Shown: positions 8,269 through 15,788, numbered from the stretch's first letter. The stretch is DNA of 27,465 nucleotides from CADDYX01 sp045809945 (GCA_045809945.1 JBJMWW010000100.1:1-27465), one strand, 5' to 3'. Notes: generated from the letters alone by a model not told the origin. Numbers and translations are program-made.

Positions 8269-8365
8269 CCGACGTCGACCGGACGTCGGGATTGCAGGCT
8301 TGCATTTGGAAGCCTGAGCGGCCATCTTGTTCCTCAGATGTCGGGATTTCCGCGTGGAAATCCGG
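8269..8365. repeat. Cluster of three hairpins after asnB
   Basis: Three hairpins follow one another. CCGACGTC at 8269-8276 pairs with GACGTCGG at 8282-8289. CAGGCTT at 8295-8301 pairs with AAGCCTG at 8310-8316. GGATTTCC at 8344-8351 pairs with GGAAATCC at 8356-8363, and its stem can be extended outward through GATGTC and GGCGTC with a bulge and wobble pairs. The outer hairpins share a GTCGGGATT core, which suggests related repeat units. No U tract follows, so termination is uncertain. Confidence 0.55.
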
Positions 8366-8380
8366 CGTCCGCTTACTTTC

Positions 8381-8616
8381 GGAGGTTCAGATGTTCGTAA
8401 TGAGAAGCTTCTTATCTCTCCTGAACCGCCGCTCGACTCCTGCGGATCGCCTTTCTCCACGCAAATCGCGACGACACGAGGCGGAGTTTCCATCGGCAGG
8501 AGAGACAGCATTTGAGCTGCTCCAGCGCGCTTTGCGAAGCGCACGTGCCCGGAACCGGGTCCCGAATGCGTTCGGGGCGCTCCGCCCGCACCAAAAAAGG
8601 AATACTGAGGACCAAC
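8381..8616 (+). promoter_or_regulatory. Structured leader upstream of the RRM gene, with possible short upstream ORF
   Basis: GGTTCAG at 8384-8390 pairs with CTGAACC at 8421-8427 around the palindrome AGAAGCTTCT. Nearer the gene are GCGCTT/AAGCGC (8527-8542), CCCGG/CCGGG (8548-8559) and CCCGAA/TTCGGG (8561-8576). The last competes with GGGCG/CGCCC (8575-8587), so two exclusive folds are possible just before the GAGG ribosome site at 8607-8610. GGAGG at 8381-8385 precedes an ATG at 8391 that opens a frame running into the RRM gene in another phase; whether it is translated is unknown. Confidence 0.4.
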
Positions 8617-9168
8617 ATGGCATCTCAATCACATCGAAGGGGCCGGCGTTCGCGCGGCGGGCCCCGGGGCAGGGGCGGCGATTATCGGCCGCGGGGCAGT
8701 CAAGGCGGCGGAGGGAAAACGCCGCAGAAGCAACAGACGTTTTGGCAGAAAGTCGTGAGCTTTTTCGCAGGGGGCGAAAATGGCGCAACGGCGACGACAA
8801 ATGCACAGCCGGCGCGAAATGGTTCGTCGCCTGTCTCGCCGCAGCGCGAGCAGCAGCCACAACAGCCACGGCCGCAACGTAAGCCTGAGCAGATCGAGGT
8901 CACTTCGCCGCGTCTTTACGTCGGCAATTTGTCATTCGACGCCACGGAGAGCGATCTCTTCGAATTGTTCAACGGCGTGGGCCACGTGCAAAACGCCGAA
9001 GTCGTAACCTATCGACACAACCAGCGCTCGAAAGGCTTCGCCTTCGTGCAAATGCAAACGGTCGACGAAGCGAAGCGCGCCGTTGCTGAGCTCCACGATA
9101 AAGAGTTCCTCGGCCGCAAGCTCGTGGTGAGCGGCGCGAAATCGAGCGAGCAGCATTCGGTTAGCTGA
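8617..9168 (+). CDS. RRM RNA-binding protein with RG-rich N-terminus
   Basis: The product is 183 residues from the chosen ATG, which has GAGG at 8607-8610, six bases upstream. The C-terminal half is a single RNA recognition motif: RNP2 LYVGNL at residues 100-105 and RNP1 KGFAFVQM at 139-146, with the aromatic residues needed to stack on RNA bases. Residues 1-35 are rich in Arg and Gly, followed by an FWQKVVSFFAGG stretch that may form a short helix and then a Gln/Pro/Ala linker to about residue 95. Bacterial RRM proteins of this size are often induced by cold and act as RNA chaperones or bind transcripts; this is inferred, not shown. The frame stays open upstream, but that part is leader hairpin sequence. 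The long structured leader invites a model of self-regulation. Confidence 0.85.
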   Translation: MASQSHRRGRRSRGGPRGRGGDYRPRGSQGGGGKTPQKQQTFWQKVVSFFAGGENGATATTNAQPARNGSSPVSPQREQQPQQPRPQRKPEQIEVTSPRLYVGNLSFDATESDLFELFNGVGHVQNAEVVTYRHNQRSKGFAFVQMQTVDEAKRAVAELHDKEFLGRKLVVSGAKSSEQHSVS

Positions 9169-9184
9169 ACGACGTTTGATTCTG

Positions 9185-9233
9185 AGAACCGGGAGATTGG
9201 GCGGCAATGCTGCCGGTCTCCCGGTTCTGTTTT
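9185..9233 (+). terminator. Strong intrinsic terminator after the RRM gene
   Basis: AGAACCGGGAGA at 9185-9196 pairs perfectly with TCTCCCGGTTCT at 9217-9228, and an inner CGGCA/TGCCG stem (9202-9206 with 9211-9215) closes an ATGC loop. GTTTT follows at 9229-9233. This is the clearest Rho-independent terminator in the window. It ends only 16 bases before the miaA start, so miaA probably needs read-through or a promoter overlapping the hairpin. Confidence 0.85.
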
Positions 9234-9248
9234 CCGCGTAGGTTCGGC

Positions 9249-10151
9249 GTGACAAAGAACAGCGGCGTTTTCTACATCGTAGGACCGACGGCGAGCGGAA
9301 AAACCGAAATCGGAGTCGGGGTCGCAGAATGCTGCCAGGCTGAGATTGTCGGCGCGGATGCGTTTCAATTTTACGCTGGCTTGCCGCGGCTCACGGCACA
9401 GCCGGATGCCACGACGCTTCACCGTGTGCGGCATCATTTGATCGGCAGTTTCGGATTAGCCGAGGAAATGTCTGCGGCGAAGTTCGCGACCGCGGCTCAC
9501 GACGCGATCGCGCAGATTCAAGGGCGCGGCCAAAACGTGATCGTCGTTGGCGGCAGCGGATTGTATGTGCACGCGCTTACGGTTGGCTTATCGCCGCTTC
9601 CGCCAGGAGATCCAGCGCTGCGCGAACGACTCGAGCAGCTCTCGCTCACTGAACTAAACGTGCGGCTCCGGCAGCTTGATCCGGGATCTGCGCTAACGAT
9701 CGACACCGCAAATCGGCGCCGGCTGATTCGCTCGATTGAGATTTGTCTCCTCACAGGCAAGCCGGCGTCGTCGCAGCGCATCACTGAACGCACGACCGCA
9801 CGCGGCGTTTTCCTTTTTCGCGACCGCGACGATCTGAATCGGCGAATTAATTCGCGAGTGGAACGGATGTTTGCTGAAGGCGTCGTCGAGGAGGTGCAGG
9901 CAATCACCCGGATCGGGAGCACTGCATCGCAGACTCTTGGCCTGCGCGAGATTCGCGCGCTCCTCGATGGTAAAACGACCTTGCCGCAGTGCATCGCGGC
10001 AATTCAGCAGGCGACGCGGCGTTATGCGAAGCGGCAATTGACCTGGTTCCGCCGACAAAGTAATTTCGAGCCGCTGAATTTGAGCCCCCTCGGAACGCCA
10101 GAAGCGATCGAATTGATCGTACAGAAAGCGCGTCTCTCCTTCGCGCGATGA
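9249..10151 (+). CDS. miaA: tRNA dimethylallyltransferase MiaA
   Basis: The product is 300 residues, normal for MiaA, which adds a dimethylallyl group to N6 of A37 in tRNAs reading codons that start with U. The P-loop GPTASGKT is at residues 12-19. The catalytic Asp segment reads GADAFQFYAG, where most homologues have DSxQxY, so the Ser is Ala here; the VVGGSGLYVHAL motif and the C-terminal REIRALL region are present. The frame is open to an ATG at 9207, but that codon lies within the terminator hairpin and adds residues not typical of the family, so GTG 9249 with AGG at 9240-9242 is preferred. Its stop overlaps hflX in ATGA, a miaA-hflX order also familiar from other bacteria. Confidence 0.88.
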   Translation: MTKNSGVFYIVGPTASGKTEIGVGVAECCQAEIVGADAFQFYAGLPRLTAQPDATTLHRVRHHLIGSFGLAEEMSAAKFATAAHDAIAQIQGRGQNVIVVGGSGLYVHALTVGLSPLPPGDPALRERLEQLSLTELNVRLRQLDPGSALTIDTANRRRLIRSIEICLLTGKPASSQRITERTTARGVFLFRDRDDLNRRINSRVERMFAEGVVEEVQAITRIGSTASQTLGLREIRALLDGKTTLPQCIAAIQQATRRYAKRQLTWFRRQSNFEPLNLSPLGTPEAIELIVQKARLSFAR

Positions 10152-11416
10152 TCGAAGTTCAACCGCAAAAAAAGCAGGAGCGCGCGCTGCTCATCGGCCT
10201 TGAGCGGGGAGGCGAAACGAAGTGGGACGTGCAGGATTCGCTCGAAGAATTGCGCGAGTTGGCCAGCTCAGCCGGCGCGGAAGTCGTCGACACGGTAACA
10301 CAACGACTCGAAAAACCGACGGCGCCCTATTACATCGGCAAAGGCAAGGCGGAGCAGATCAAGGAGTCGTTCGGAGAGCGTGTGGTGACGTCGGTCATCT
10401 TCGATAATGAGCTTTCGCCCGCGCAGGGCCGCAATCTGGAACAGCTGTTTTCGCGCAAAGTGATCGATCGCACGCAGCTCATCCTGGACATTTTTGCGCA
10501 GCGCGCGCGCAGCCGTGAAGGCCGCCTGCAGATCGAGCTCGCGCAGTTGCAATACTTGCTGCCGCGATTGACCCGGATGTGGACACACCTCTCGCGGCAA
10601 ACCGGTGGAATCGGCACGCGCGGTCCCGGAGAGACGCAGCTCGAAGTCGATCGCCGTCGGGTGCAGGAACGAATCGCGAAAATCGAGCGCGAGCTGGCAT
10701 CAGTACGCAAGACGCGATCGGTGCAGCGCGAAGGTCGGCGGCGCAACCAGTGGCCCGTCGTAGCTGTTGTGGGCTATACCAATGCCGGCAAATCAACCCT
10801 GCTCAATCTGCTCACTGGCGCAGACGTCGTGGCCGAGAACAAACTCTTTGTTACGCTCGATCCGACAACGCGCAGCCTCACATTACCGAACAAGCAGCGC
10901 GTGCTCCTGACGGACACAGTCGGATTTTTGCGCAGGCTGCCGCACACCTTGATCGAATCATTCAAAGCGACGCTTGAGGAAGTAAGCGAAGCGGATTTGC
11001 TCCTGCACGTGGTCGATCTGAGCCATCCGCGGGTGGACGAGCATATCGCAGCGGTTGACGCAGTCGTGAAGGAGCTCGGCGCGTTCGGCAAAGAGACGCT
11101 GATCGTGTTCAACAAAATCGATGCACTCGCAAATCGCGATGTCGTTGAGACGTATCTGAAGAGGTTTCGCGGCAGCGTCGCGATTTCGGCGCGAAGCGGC
11201 GAAGGCGTGGCGACGCTGGTCCAGGCCTTGCAGGACGAACTCGCGTCGTGGCGGCTGCACTCGCGTTTTCGCGTGCCGCTAAGCGAATCAGAATTGATCG
11301 CCGAGATTCATCGCGTCGGTCACGTGCTTGATGTTCGCTACGAAGCAGAGGCGGCCATGATCACGGCGCACGTTCCGGCGCAGCTCGAGCAGAAGCTGGC
11401 GCAATTCGCAGTTTGA
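10148..11416 (+). CDS. hflX: Ribosome-associated GTPase HflX
   Basis: The product is 422 residues. The N-terminal HflX domain contains the nucleotide-binding stretch TAPYYIGKGKAEQI (about 58-71) and the conserved FDNELSPAQGRNLE. The linker carries the family signature GGIGTRGPGETQLE at 153-166. The G domain has G1 GYTNAGKST at 209-217, G3 DTVGFLRRLPH, G4 NKID and a G5-like ISARSGEG. Characterised HflX proteins bind the 50S subunit and split or rescue stalled ribosomes, particularly under heat stress. It starts within the miaA stop (ATGA), so it is translationally coupled to tRNA modification. It is followed after one base by a small membrane protein gene. Confidence 0.93.
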   Translation: MIEVQPQKKQERALLIGLERGGETKWDVQDSLEELRELASSAGAEVVDTVTQRLEKPTAPYYIGKGKAEQIKESFGERVVTSVIFDNELSPAQGRNLEQLFSRKVIDRTQLILDIFAQRARSREGRLQIELAQLQYLLPRLTRMWTHLSRQTGGIGTRGPGETQLEVDRRRVQERIAKIERELASVRKTRSVQREGRRRNQWPVVAVVGYTNAGKSTLLNLLTGADVVAENKLFVTLDPTTRSLTLPNKQRVLLTDTVGFLRRLPHTLIESFKATLEEVSEADLLLHVVDLSHPRVDEHIAAVDAVVKELGAFGKETLIVFNKIDALANRDVVETYLKRFRGSVAISARSGEGVATLVQALQDELASWRLHSRFRVPLSESELIAEIHRVGHVLDVRYEAEAAMITAHVPAQLEQKLAQFAV

Positions 11417-11417
11417 T

Positions 11418-11690
11418 ATGAGGTGGGTGCGCGCAATTTCCAGCCGCCTCGATTCGACGCCGCGGGTCAAGAAAGCGGTGGTCGGAGTGATCGGCACGAC
11501 GGTGCTGCTATTTGGAATAACGCTGATCTTTTTGCCCGGCCCATCGGTGATCGTGATCCCGCTCGGCCTTGCGATCCTCGCGAGTGAGTTCGCCTGGGCG
11601 CGGCGTGTGATTCGGCGGGGCAAGTTGTTCGTTGAGCGAGTGCGCCGTGGCAAGACGGTGCGAATCGTCGAGCGCCAGGACCCGGCATGA
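11418..11690 (+). CDS. Small PGPGW-type membrane protein
   Basis: The product is 90 residues. A hydrophobic segment at about 19-36 and a second one containing FLPGPSVIVIPLGLAILASEFAWA suggest two membrane helices joined by the LPGPS turn. This LPGP...L-x-ILA-x-EF-x-WA pattern is that of the PGPGW putative transmembrane family, whose function is not known. A basic C-terminal tail (RRVIRRGKLFVERVRRGK) would lie in the cytoplasm. It begins one base after hflX and its stop overlaps the nth start in ATGA, so it is inside the same operon. Its place among tRNA, ribosome and DNA-repair genes gives no direct clue to its task. Confidence 0.75.
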   Translation: MRWVRAISSRLDSTPRVKKAVVGVIGTTVLLFGITLIFLPGPSVIVIPLGLAILASEFAWARRVIRRGKLFVERVRRGKTVRIVERQDPA

Positions 11691-12358
11691 CTGCGCGAGA
11701 GCGCGTCGCGCAGCTGATCGCGCAATTTCGCGAGACCTATCCCGGTGCGCACTGCGAGCTGAATTTCAAGAACCCGCTCGAGCTACTCGTCGCTACGATT
11801 CTTTCCGCGCAGTGCACCGATAAGCGCGTGAACATGGTCACGCCGAAATTGTTCGCCAAGTACCGCACCGCAGCGGACTACGCTCGATCGAATTCGGCGA
11901 CGTTTGAGAAAGAGATTCAGTCGACCGGATTTTTTCGGAGCAAGACGAAGAGCATTCGCGGCGCAGCCATTGCGATCACGGAAAAGCATCGCGGGAAAGT
12001 ACCGGATACGATGAACGAACTGACCGCGCTGCCCGGCGTCGGTCGCAAGACAGCCAACGTCGTCTTGGGGAACGCGTTTCATAAAGACGAGGGGATCGTG
12101 GTCGATACGCACGTCATCCGGCTCTCGCAGCGACTTCGTTTAACGAAGCACAACGACGCGGAGAAAATCGAAATGGATCTGATGAAGATTGTCCCGCGCG
12201 AGCACTGGACGATGTGGAGTCATTGGCTGATCTGGCATGGACGGCGCCGCTGTTTCGCGCGCAAACCAGACTGTAGTCAATGCGAAGTGCTCCAGCTGTG
12301 TCCGTCCGGCAAGATTTTCCTGCGCACGGGTGAAGCACGCGCGCCGGAACCGAGCTGA
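11687..12358 (+). CDS. nth: Endonuclease III (DNA glycosylase/AP lyase)
   Basis: The product is 223 residues, the usual length. Endonuclease III removes oxidised pyrimidines from DNA and cuts the abasic site by beta-elimination. The helix-hairpin-helix LTALPGVGRKTANVVL includes the catalytic Lys121, and VVDTHVIRLSQRL includes Asp140. The iron-sulfur cluster site is complete: Cys189, Cys196, Cys199 and Cys205 in the canonical C-x6-C-x2-C-x5-C spacing. It is the last gene of the miaA-hflX run and is coupled to the PGPGW gene by an ATGA overlap. It converges directly on the iron-permease-like gene, with the two stop codons adjacent. Confidence 0.94.
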   Translation: MTARERVAQLIAQFRETYPGAHCELNFKNPLELLVATILSAQCTDKRVNMVTPKLFAKYRTAADYARSNSATFEKEIQSTGFFRSKTKSIRGAAIAITEKHRGKVPDTMNELTALPGVGRKTANVVLGNAFHKDEGIVVDTHVIRLSQRLRLTKHNDAEKIEMDLMKIVPREHWTMWSHWLIWHGRRRCFARKPDCSQCEVLQLCPSGKIFLRTGEARAPEPS

Positions 12359-12931
12359 TCAGCGGCTCGCCGCGGCGTGCTCTACCTTTTCCACCGCATC
12401 GTCTGCTTTGTCGACGGTGGATTCCGCGCGCTTGCGCAGTCGCGTGAACTGCTCTTCGAGCGCAATCAGTTCGTCATCGGAGAGCTTTTCCAGGTCAACG
12501 AGCTTGTTGCGCGCGCCTTTCAATGCGCGAATCAGCTCATCGAGCTTCAGATGCACCGCCTTGGCGTCGCGGTTCTGCGTGTTCTGAATCAGGAACACCA
12601 TCAGGAATGTGACAATCGTCGTGCCGGTATTGATGATGAGCTGCCACGTGTCCGAATAATGGAAGGTTGGGCCGGTCACACCCCATACCACAATAATCAG
12701 AATGGCGACGACGAAGGCCCACGCTGTCCCGAGCACGTTCGAGGTGCTGCGCGCGAAAACGCTGAACGCGTCACGAACCTTGCAAAAGATATCGCGCTGA
12801 TCTGGTTTACCGTTCTGTTCGTTAGCTCCGATATCGATACTTCGGGTTTGCGACTGCAGTTGCGCGCAACCACAACGTTGATTTTGCGAGGCGGTTAGGA
12901 AAAACTGGAGGCAATCTCTCTGATGCAGCAC
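12359..12931 (-). CDS. Low-affinity iron permease-like small membrane protein
   Basis: The product is up to 190 residues. The core VRDAFSVFARSTSNVLGTAWAF, then two membrane segments (about residues 65-85 and 95-115) with VVWGVTGP, the WQLIINTGTTIVTFLMVFLIQNTQNRD segment and the KLDELIRALKGARN helix match the PF04120 low-affinity iron permease family. Despite the name, transport by bacterial members is not firmly shown. The last 60 residues are charged and probably coiled coil. The start is doubtful: the first possible GTG overlaps the start of the divergent TPR gene by nine bases, and the first 50 residues look unlike the family, yet no ATG or GTG lies closer to the core. A non-standard start or a sequence error near 12780-12900 is possible. 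Confidence 0.65.
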   Translation of the reverse strand: MLHQRDCLQFFLTASQNQRCGCAQLQSQTRSIDIGANEQNGKPDQRDIFCKVRDAFSVFARSTSNVLGTAWAFVVAILIIVVWGVTGPTFHYSDTWQLIINTGTTIVTFLMVFLIQNTQNRDAKAVHLKLDELIRALKGARNKLVDLEKLSDDELIALEEQFTRLRKRAESTVDKADDAVEKVEHAAASR

Positions 12932-14611
12932 GTCTCCGCATTCTCACGACCGCAAACCGTGCCGGCGGTGCCGACCACGGCGCCGCCGAAGTCCCAGTTG
13001 TGGATTCTCAGCTCCTGGCGCGACCTGCTGCTTTACGTGCTGACGCCGCTGTTGCTCGTCCCCGTGTTCATGCTCGCGCAGTCGCGCTGGAGTGCCGAGG
13101 ACATTTACTTGTTCGTGGCGGCGTTCGGCGCGATGGGGCACCACCTGCCGGGAATGATTCGCGCCTACGGTGACCGCGCATTGTTCGAGCGATTCAAGTG
13201 GCGCTTCATCGTCGCTCCGATGTTCCTGCTCGCGGTCTGCGTGCCGTTCTACTACTGGGACCTGCGCGGCATCATTTTGGTCGTTTTCTTCTGGGGCGTC
13301 TGGCACGGCATGATGCAGACGTACGGCTTCTGCCGAATCTATGATGCGAAACGCGGCTCATTCGCCGCGCTCACCCGCCGACTCGATTTCCTGACGTGTT
13401 TCCTGTGGTTCGCCGCCGCCGTATTTCTTTCGGAATCGCGGCTCGGGCAAACTCTCGAAGTCTACTACGAATGCGGAGGTCCACGCATTGCGCCGTGGGT
13501 AATCGCCGGTCTGCAGCAAGGGATTCTGGCGGCCGCGATTCTCGCCGCGGTAGCCTCGGTGGCGAATTTTGCCTGGGGTTGGACGCGCGGGAAACGGTCC
13601 AATCCAGTGAAGCTCGTCCTGCTCGCAACGACCGTCGCGTTCTGGTGGTATTGCAACAACTGGGTCTACAACATTCTCGTGGGCATCGCGCTGTTCGAGG
13701 TGTTCCACGACGTGCAGTACCTTTCCATCGTCTGGATTTACAACCGCAATCGGGTCGAAAAAGACAACACCATCGGCGGCTTTATGCGTTTCGTTTTTCG
13801 CCGCAGCGGCTCACTTATCGGACTGTATGTCGGCCTCGTTTTCGCCTACGGCTCGCTCGCTTATTTTAATTCCCACGTTGGAATCGAACACGTAAAACGT
13901 GCGCTGACCGGCGTGGTGACCGCATCGGCGCTTCTCCATTTCTATTACGACGGCTTCATCTGGAAGGTCCGCGAAAAATCGACGGCCGAATCGCTCGGCA
14001 TTACCGGTGGCGGAACTTCAGCGGCGCAGCGTGCGTTGCTCCCGACATGGGCACTGCACGGACTGAAATGGACAGCCACATTTATCGTTCCGCTGGTCGC
14101 ATTGTGTTCCTGGCAAATGCGCGGGCCTGCGTCGGAAATCGACCGGCGCGGGTGGGTTTCTGCGAATCTTCCGCGGAGCGGGTATCTGCATGGCAAATAC
14201 GCGGCCGGGCTGGCCCAGCAAGGGAGGCTGGAACCTGCGATGCGCGAATACGAACTCGCGCTGCAGCTCGATCCGAAGCTTGCCGAAGCTCACTACGGGC
14301 TCGGCAATGTGCTGCGCGATCAGGCGAAGTTCGACCCGGCGATTTCGCACTACGAAGACGCCCTGCGCGCCGATCCAAATAACGGCGAATATCATTTTCG
14401 GCTCGCCGAGACGCTGCTGCGGATTGGCCACAATGATGAGGCACTCGTCGAGCTCGAAAACGCCGCCCGCCTGAGCCCGAAGGTGGCGACGCCGCATCTT
14501 GCCTACGCCAATGCATTGGCCTCGCAAGGTCGCACCGCCGACGCCCAGGCTGAATACGCGAAGGCGCTCGAACTCGATCCAAAGCTCGCGTCAACGCGAC
14601 CGCGGCCGTAA
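12923..14611 (+). CDS. His-motif integral membrane protein with C-terminal TPR repeats
   Basis: The product is 562 residues. Residues about 30-400 hold roughly nine hydrophobic segments. Conserved-looking polar motifs lie at their edges: GHHLPGM (His73/74), WHGMMQTYG (His128), FHDVQYL (His262, Asp263) and HFYYDGFIWK (His339, Asp343). This spread of His residues within the membrane resembles metal-dependent membrane enzymes in general, and the layout loosely recalls Brp/Blh carotenoid oxygenases, but I do not recognise the family. Residues about 420-560 are four TPR units of 34 residues (for example AHYGLGNVLRDQAKFDPAISHYEDALRADP), a protein-binding platform. The ATG has GGAGG at 12907-12911, eleven bases upstream. 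It is followed after four bases by an arginase-fold gene, so the two are probably co-expressed. Confidence 0.6.
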   Translation: MQHVSAFSRPQTVPAVPTTAPPKSQLWILSSWRDLLLYVLTPLLLVPVFMLAQSRWSAEDIYLFVAAFGAMGHHLPGMIRAYGDRALFERFKWRFIVAPMFLLAVCVPFYYWDLRGIILVVFFWGVWHGMMQTYGFCRIYDAKRGSFAALTRRLDFLTCFLWFAAAVFLSESRLGQTLEVYYECGGPRIAPWVIAGLQQGILAAAILAAVASVANFAWGWTRGKRSNPVKLVLLATTVAFWWYCNNWVYNILVGIALFEVFHDVQYLSIVWIYNRNRVEKDNTIGGFMRFVFRRSGSLIGLYVGLVFAYGSLAYFNSHVGIEHVKRALTGVVTASALLHFYYDGFIWKVREKSTAESLGITGGGTSAAQRALLPTWALHGLKWTATFIVPLVALCSWQMRGPASEIDRRGWVSANLPRSGYLHGKYAAGLAQQGRLEPAMREYELALQLDPKLAEAHYGLGNVLRDQAKFDPAISHYEDALRADPNNGEYHFRLAETLLRIGHNDEALVELENAARLSPKVATPHLAYANALASQGRTADAQAEYAKALELDPKLASTRPRP

Positions 14612-14615
14612 TTCG

Positions 14616-15455
14616 TTGCGGCCCGCGGTTCATCTCGATCTCGACGGCGCCTGGAATGGTGAGCCGTCAGGCCTGCGCAAGATCGATGCGAGCGAGTGGG
14701 GGCCGCAGCTTCGGTTTTCTGCGCCGGCGAAAGTTATGGAGCGATTTTACGGCGAGATATCACCGCACCTCGAGCCGTTTATCATCTACGGGTCGGGTGA
14801 CTTTCATCATCTCAGCGCGTTGTGGGTCCGCCGTCTTGAAACTCCGGCGGTCGTCGTTTCATTGGACAATCATCCGGACTGGGATGTGCGCCCGCCAAAA
14901 TGGTCTTGTGGCGGCTGGGTCAACCGCGCGCTCGAACTGCCAAACGTGCAGAAGGTGAGCGTCTGGGGCTGCGGAAATTTTGAGTGCTGGTGGCCTGCGC
15001 AGTTGTTTGGCAACCGACGCGCGGAACGGCGCGGCACGCTCGAAGTTCATCCGTGGGCGGACGATCGGCCGGTTGCCGATCAGCAACGTCGAGGCGCAAT
15101 TCTTCGATCGAACTGGCGCGAACGATTGACCGAATTTGTCCAGCGGCTCGGAGCTGTTCCCGTTTATGTGACGATCGACCTCGACTGCCTCCTCGCTGGC
15201 GAAGCAGTGACAAACTGGGAGAATGGCCGCTTTTCAACCGACGATGTGATCTGGGCACTCAATCACATTCGTGCGCAGAGCGAAATTGTCGGCGGCGACG
15301 TTTGCGGCGCGTTCTCTCCGCCTCTCTACGCGCGGCGCAAACAACGGTTCGCTTCCGAAATGGATCACCCGAAACTGAATCATCCATCAATGGAGGAAAC
15401 CCAGCGTATCAATCACCAAACGCTGGCGCGTCTTCTGCCCGCGCTAACTGGTTGA
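14616..15455 (+). CDS. Arginase/agmatinase-fold protein
   Basis: The product is 279 residues from the chosen TTG. Ureohydrolase-like metal motifs appear in order: GSGDFHHLS (position of the GGDHS motif), SLDNHPDWD (the DxHxD motif) and TIDLDCL (the SxDxD motif), which would bind two manganese ions. Known relatives cleave guanidine or formimino groups, but the flanking sequence is divergent enough that the substrate cannot be named. The frame is open upstream to 14499 inside the TPR gene, but the ureohydrolase-like part begins at about AVHLDLDGAW; TTG 14616, four bases after the TPR stop, gives a sensible N-terminus, although no ribosome site is obvious. It ends 12 bases past the stop of the convergent transporter gene. 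Confidence 0.65.
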   Translation: MRPAVHLDLDGAWNGEPSGLRKIDASEWGPQLRFSAPAKVMERFYGEISPHLEPFIIYGSGDFHHLSALWVRRLETPAVVVSLDNHPDWDVRPPKWSCGGWVNRALELPNVQKVSVWGCGNFECWWPAQLFGNRRAERRGTLEVHPWADDRPVADQQRRGAILRSNWRERLTEFVQRLGAVPVYVTIDLDCLLAGEAVTNWENGRFSTDDVIWALNHIRAQSEIVGGDVCGAFSPPLYARRKQRFASEMDHPKLNHPSMEETQRINHQTLARLLPALTG

Positions 15456-15788
15456 GACGAGCACGATGCCGGCACAAATGAGGAGGGTGCCGAGGATTAA
15501 CGGGAGCGACAATCGCTCCCGGAGAAAAAGCGCGGCCGCGAGCACAATCACGAGCGTACTGGAAGCTTGGAGCGGGAAGAAGTAGCTGAGCGCAAAGTGC
15601 TGGAGCAGCCCCAGCATCAGAAAAAAAGAAACGCTCAGGCCGGCGATGCCGCCGGCAAACAACGCGATGACACGCGAATGGCGAAAGCCGAGTTGATTGC
15701 CACGTTCGAGCGCGTGTTTTAGCAGGACCTGGCCGAGGACAAGCGCAGCGACTTCAATGACGAAGACGAGGACCGCAGTTCCGTTCAT
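15444..15788 (-). CDS. SMR/EamA-like half transporter, second subunit
   Basis: The product is 114 residues with four predicted membrane helices and almost no loops. Helix 1 carries Glu12 in LVFVIEVAALVLGQVLLK, near the position of the proton-coupling Glu14 of EmrE. The central YFFPLQAS and the final RLSLPLILGTLLICAGIVLV resemble the small multidrug resistance and ArnE/ArnF proteins. These act as dimers and move drugs, polyamines or lipid-linked sugars. The open frame extends far upstream over its neighbour, but the ATG at 15788 overlaps the previous stop in ATGA and starts the first helix. The pairing with a sequence-distinct sister argues for a heterodimer. Confidence 0.7.
   Translation of the reverse strand: MNGTAVLVFVIEVAALVLGQVLLKHALERGNQLGFRHSRVIALFAGGIAGLSVSFFLMLGLLQHFALSYFFPLQASSTLVIVLAAALFLRERLSLPLILGTLLICAGIVLVSTS

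Noticed and set aside
8097..8882. Open frame of 261 codons spanning the asnB end, the leader and the RRM start
   Set aside because: Its composition is Arg/Ser-rich with no domain, it overlaps two clear genes, and only the part from 8391 has a ribosome site; kept only as a possible short upstream ORF.
9207..9248. Earlier ATG start for miaA
   Set aside because: The codon lies inside the terminator hairpin and adds residues not typical of MiaA.
10479..11260. Minus-strand open frames opposite hflX
   Set aside because: They are antisense shadows of a well-supported gene in a high-GC sequence.
14499..14615. Upstream extension of the arginase-fold gene
   Set aside because: It is the TPR coding sequence read out of frame, with an Arg/Pro-rich composition typical of shadow frames.
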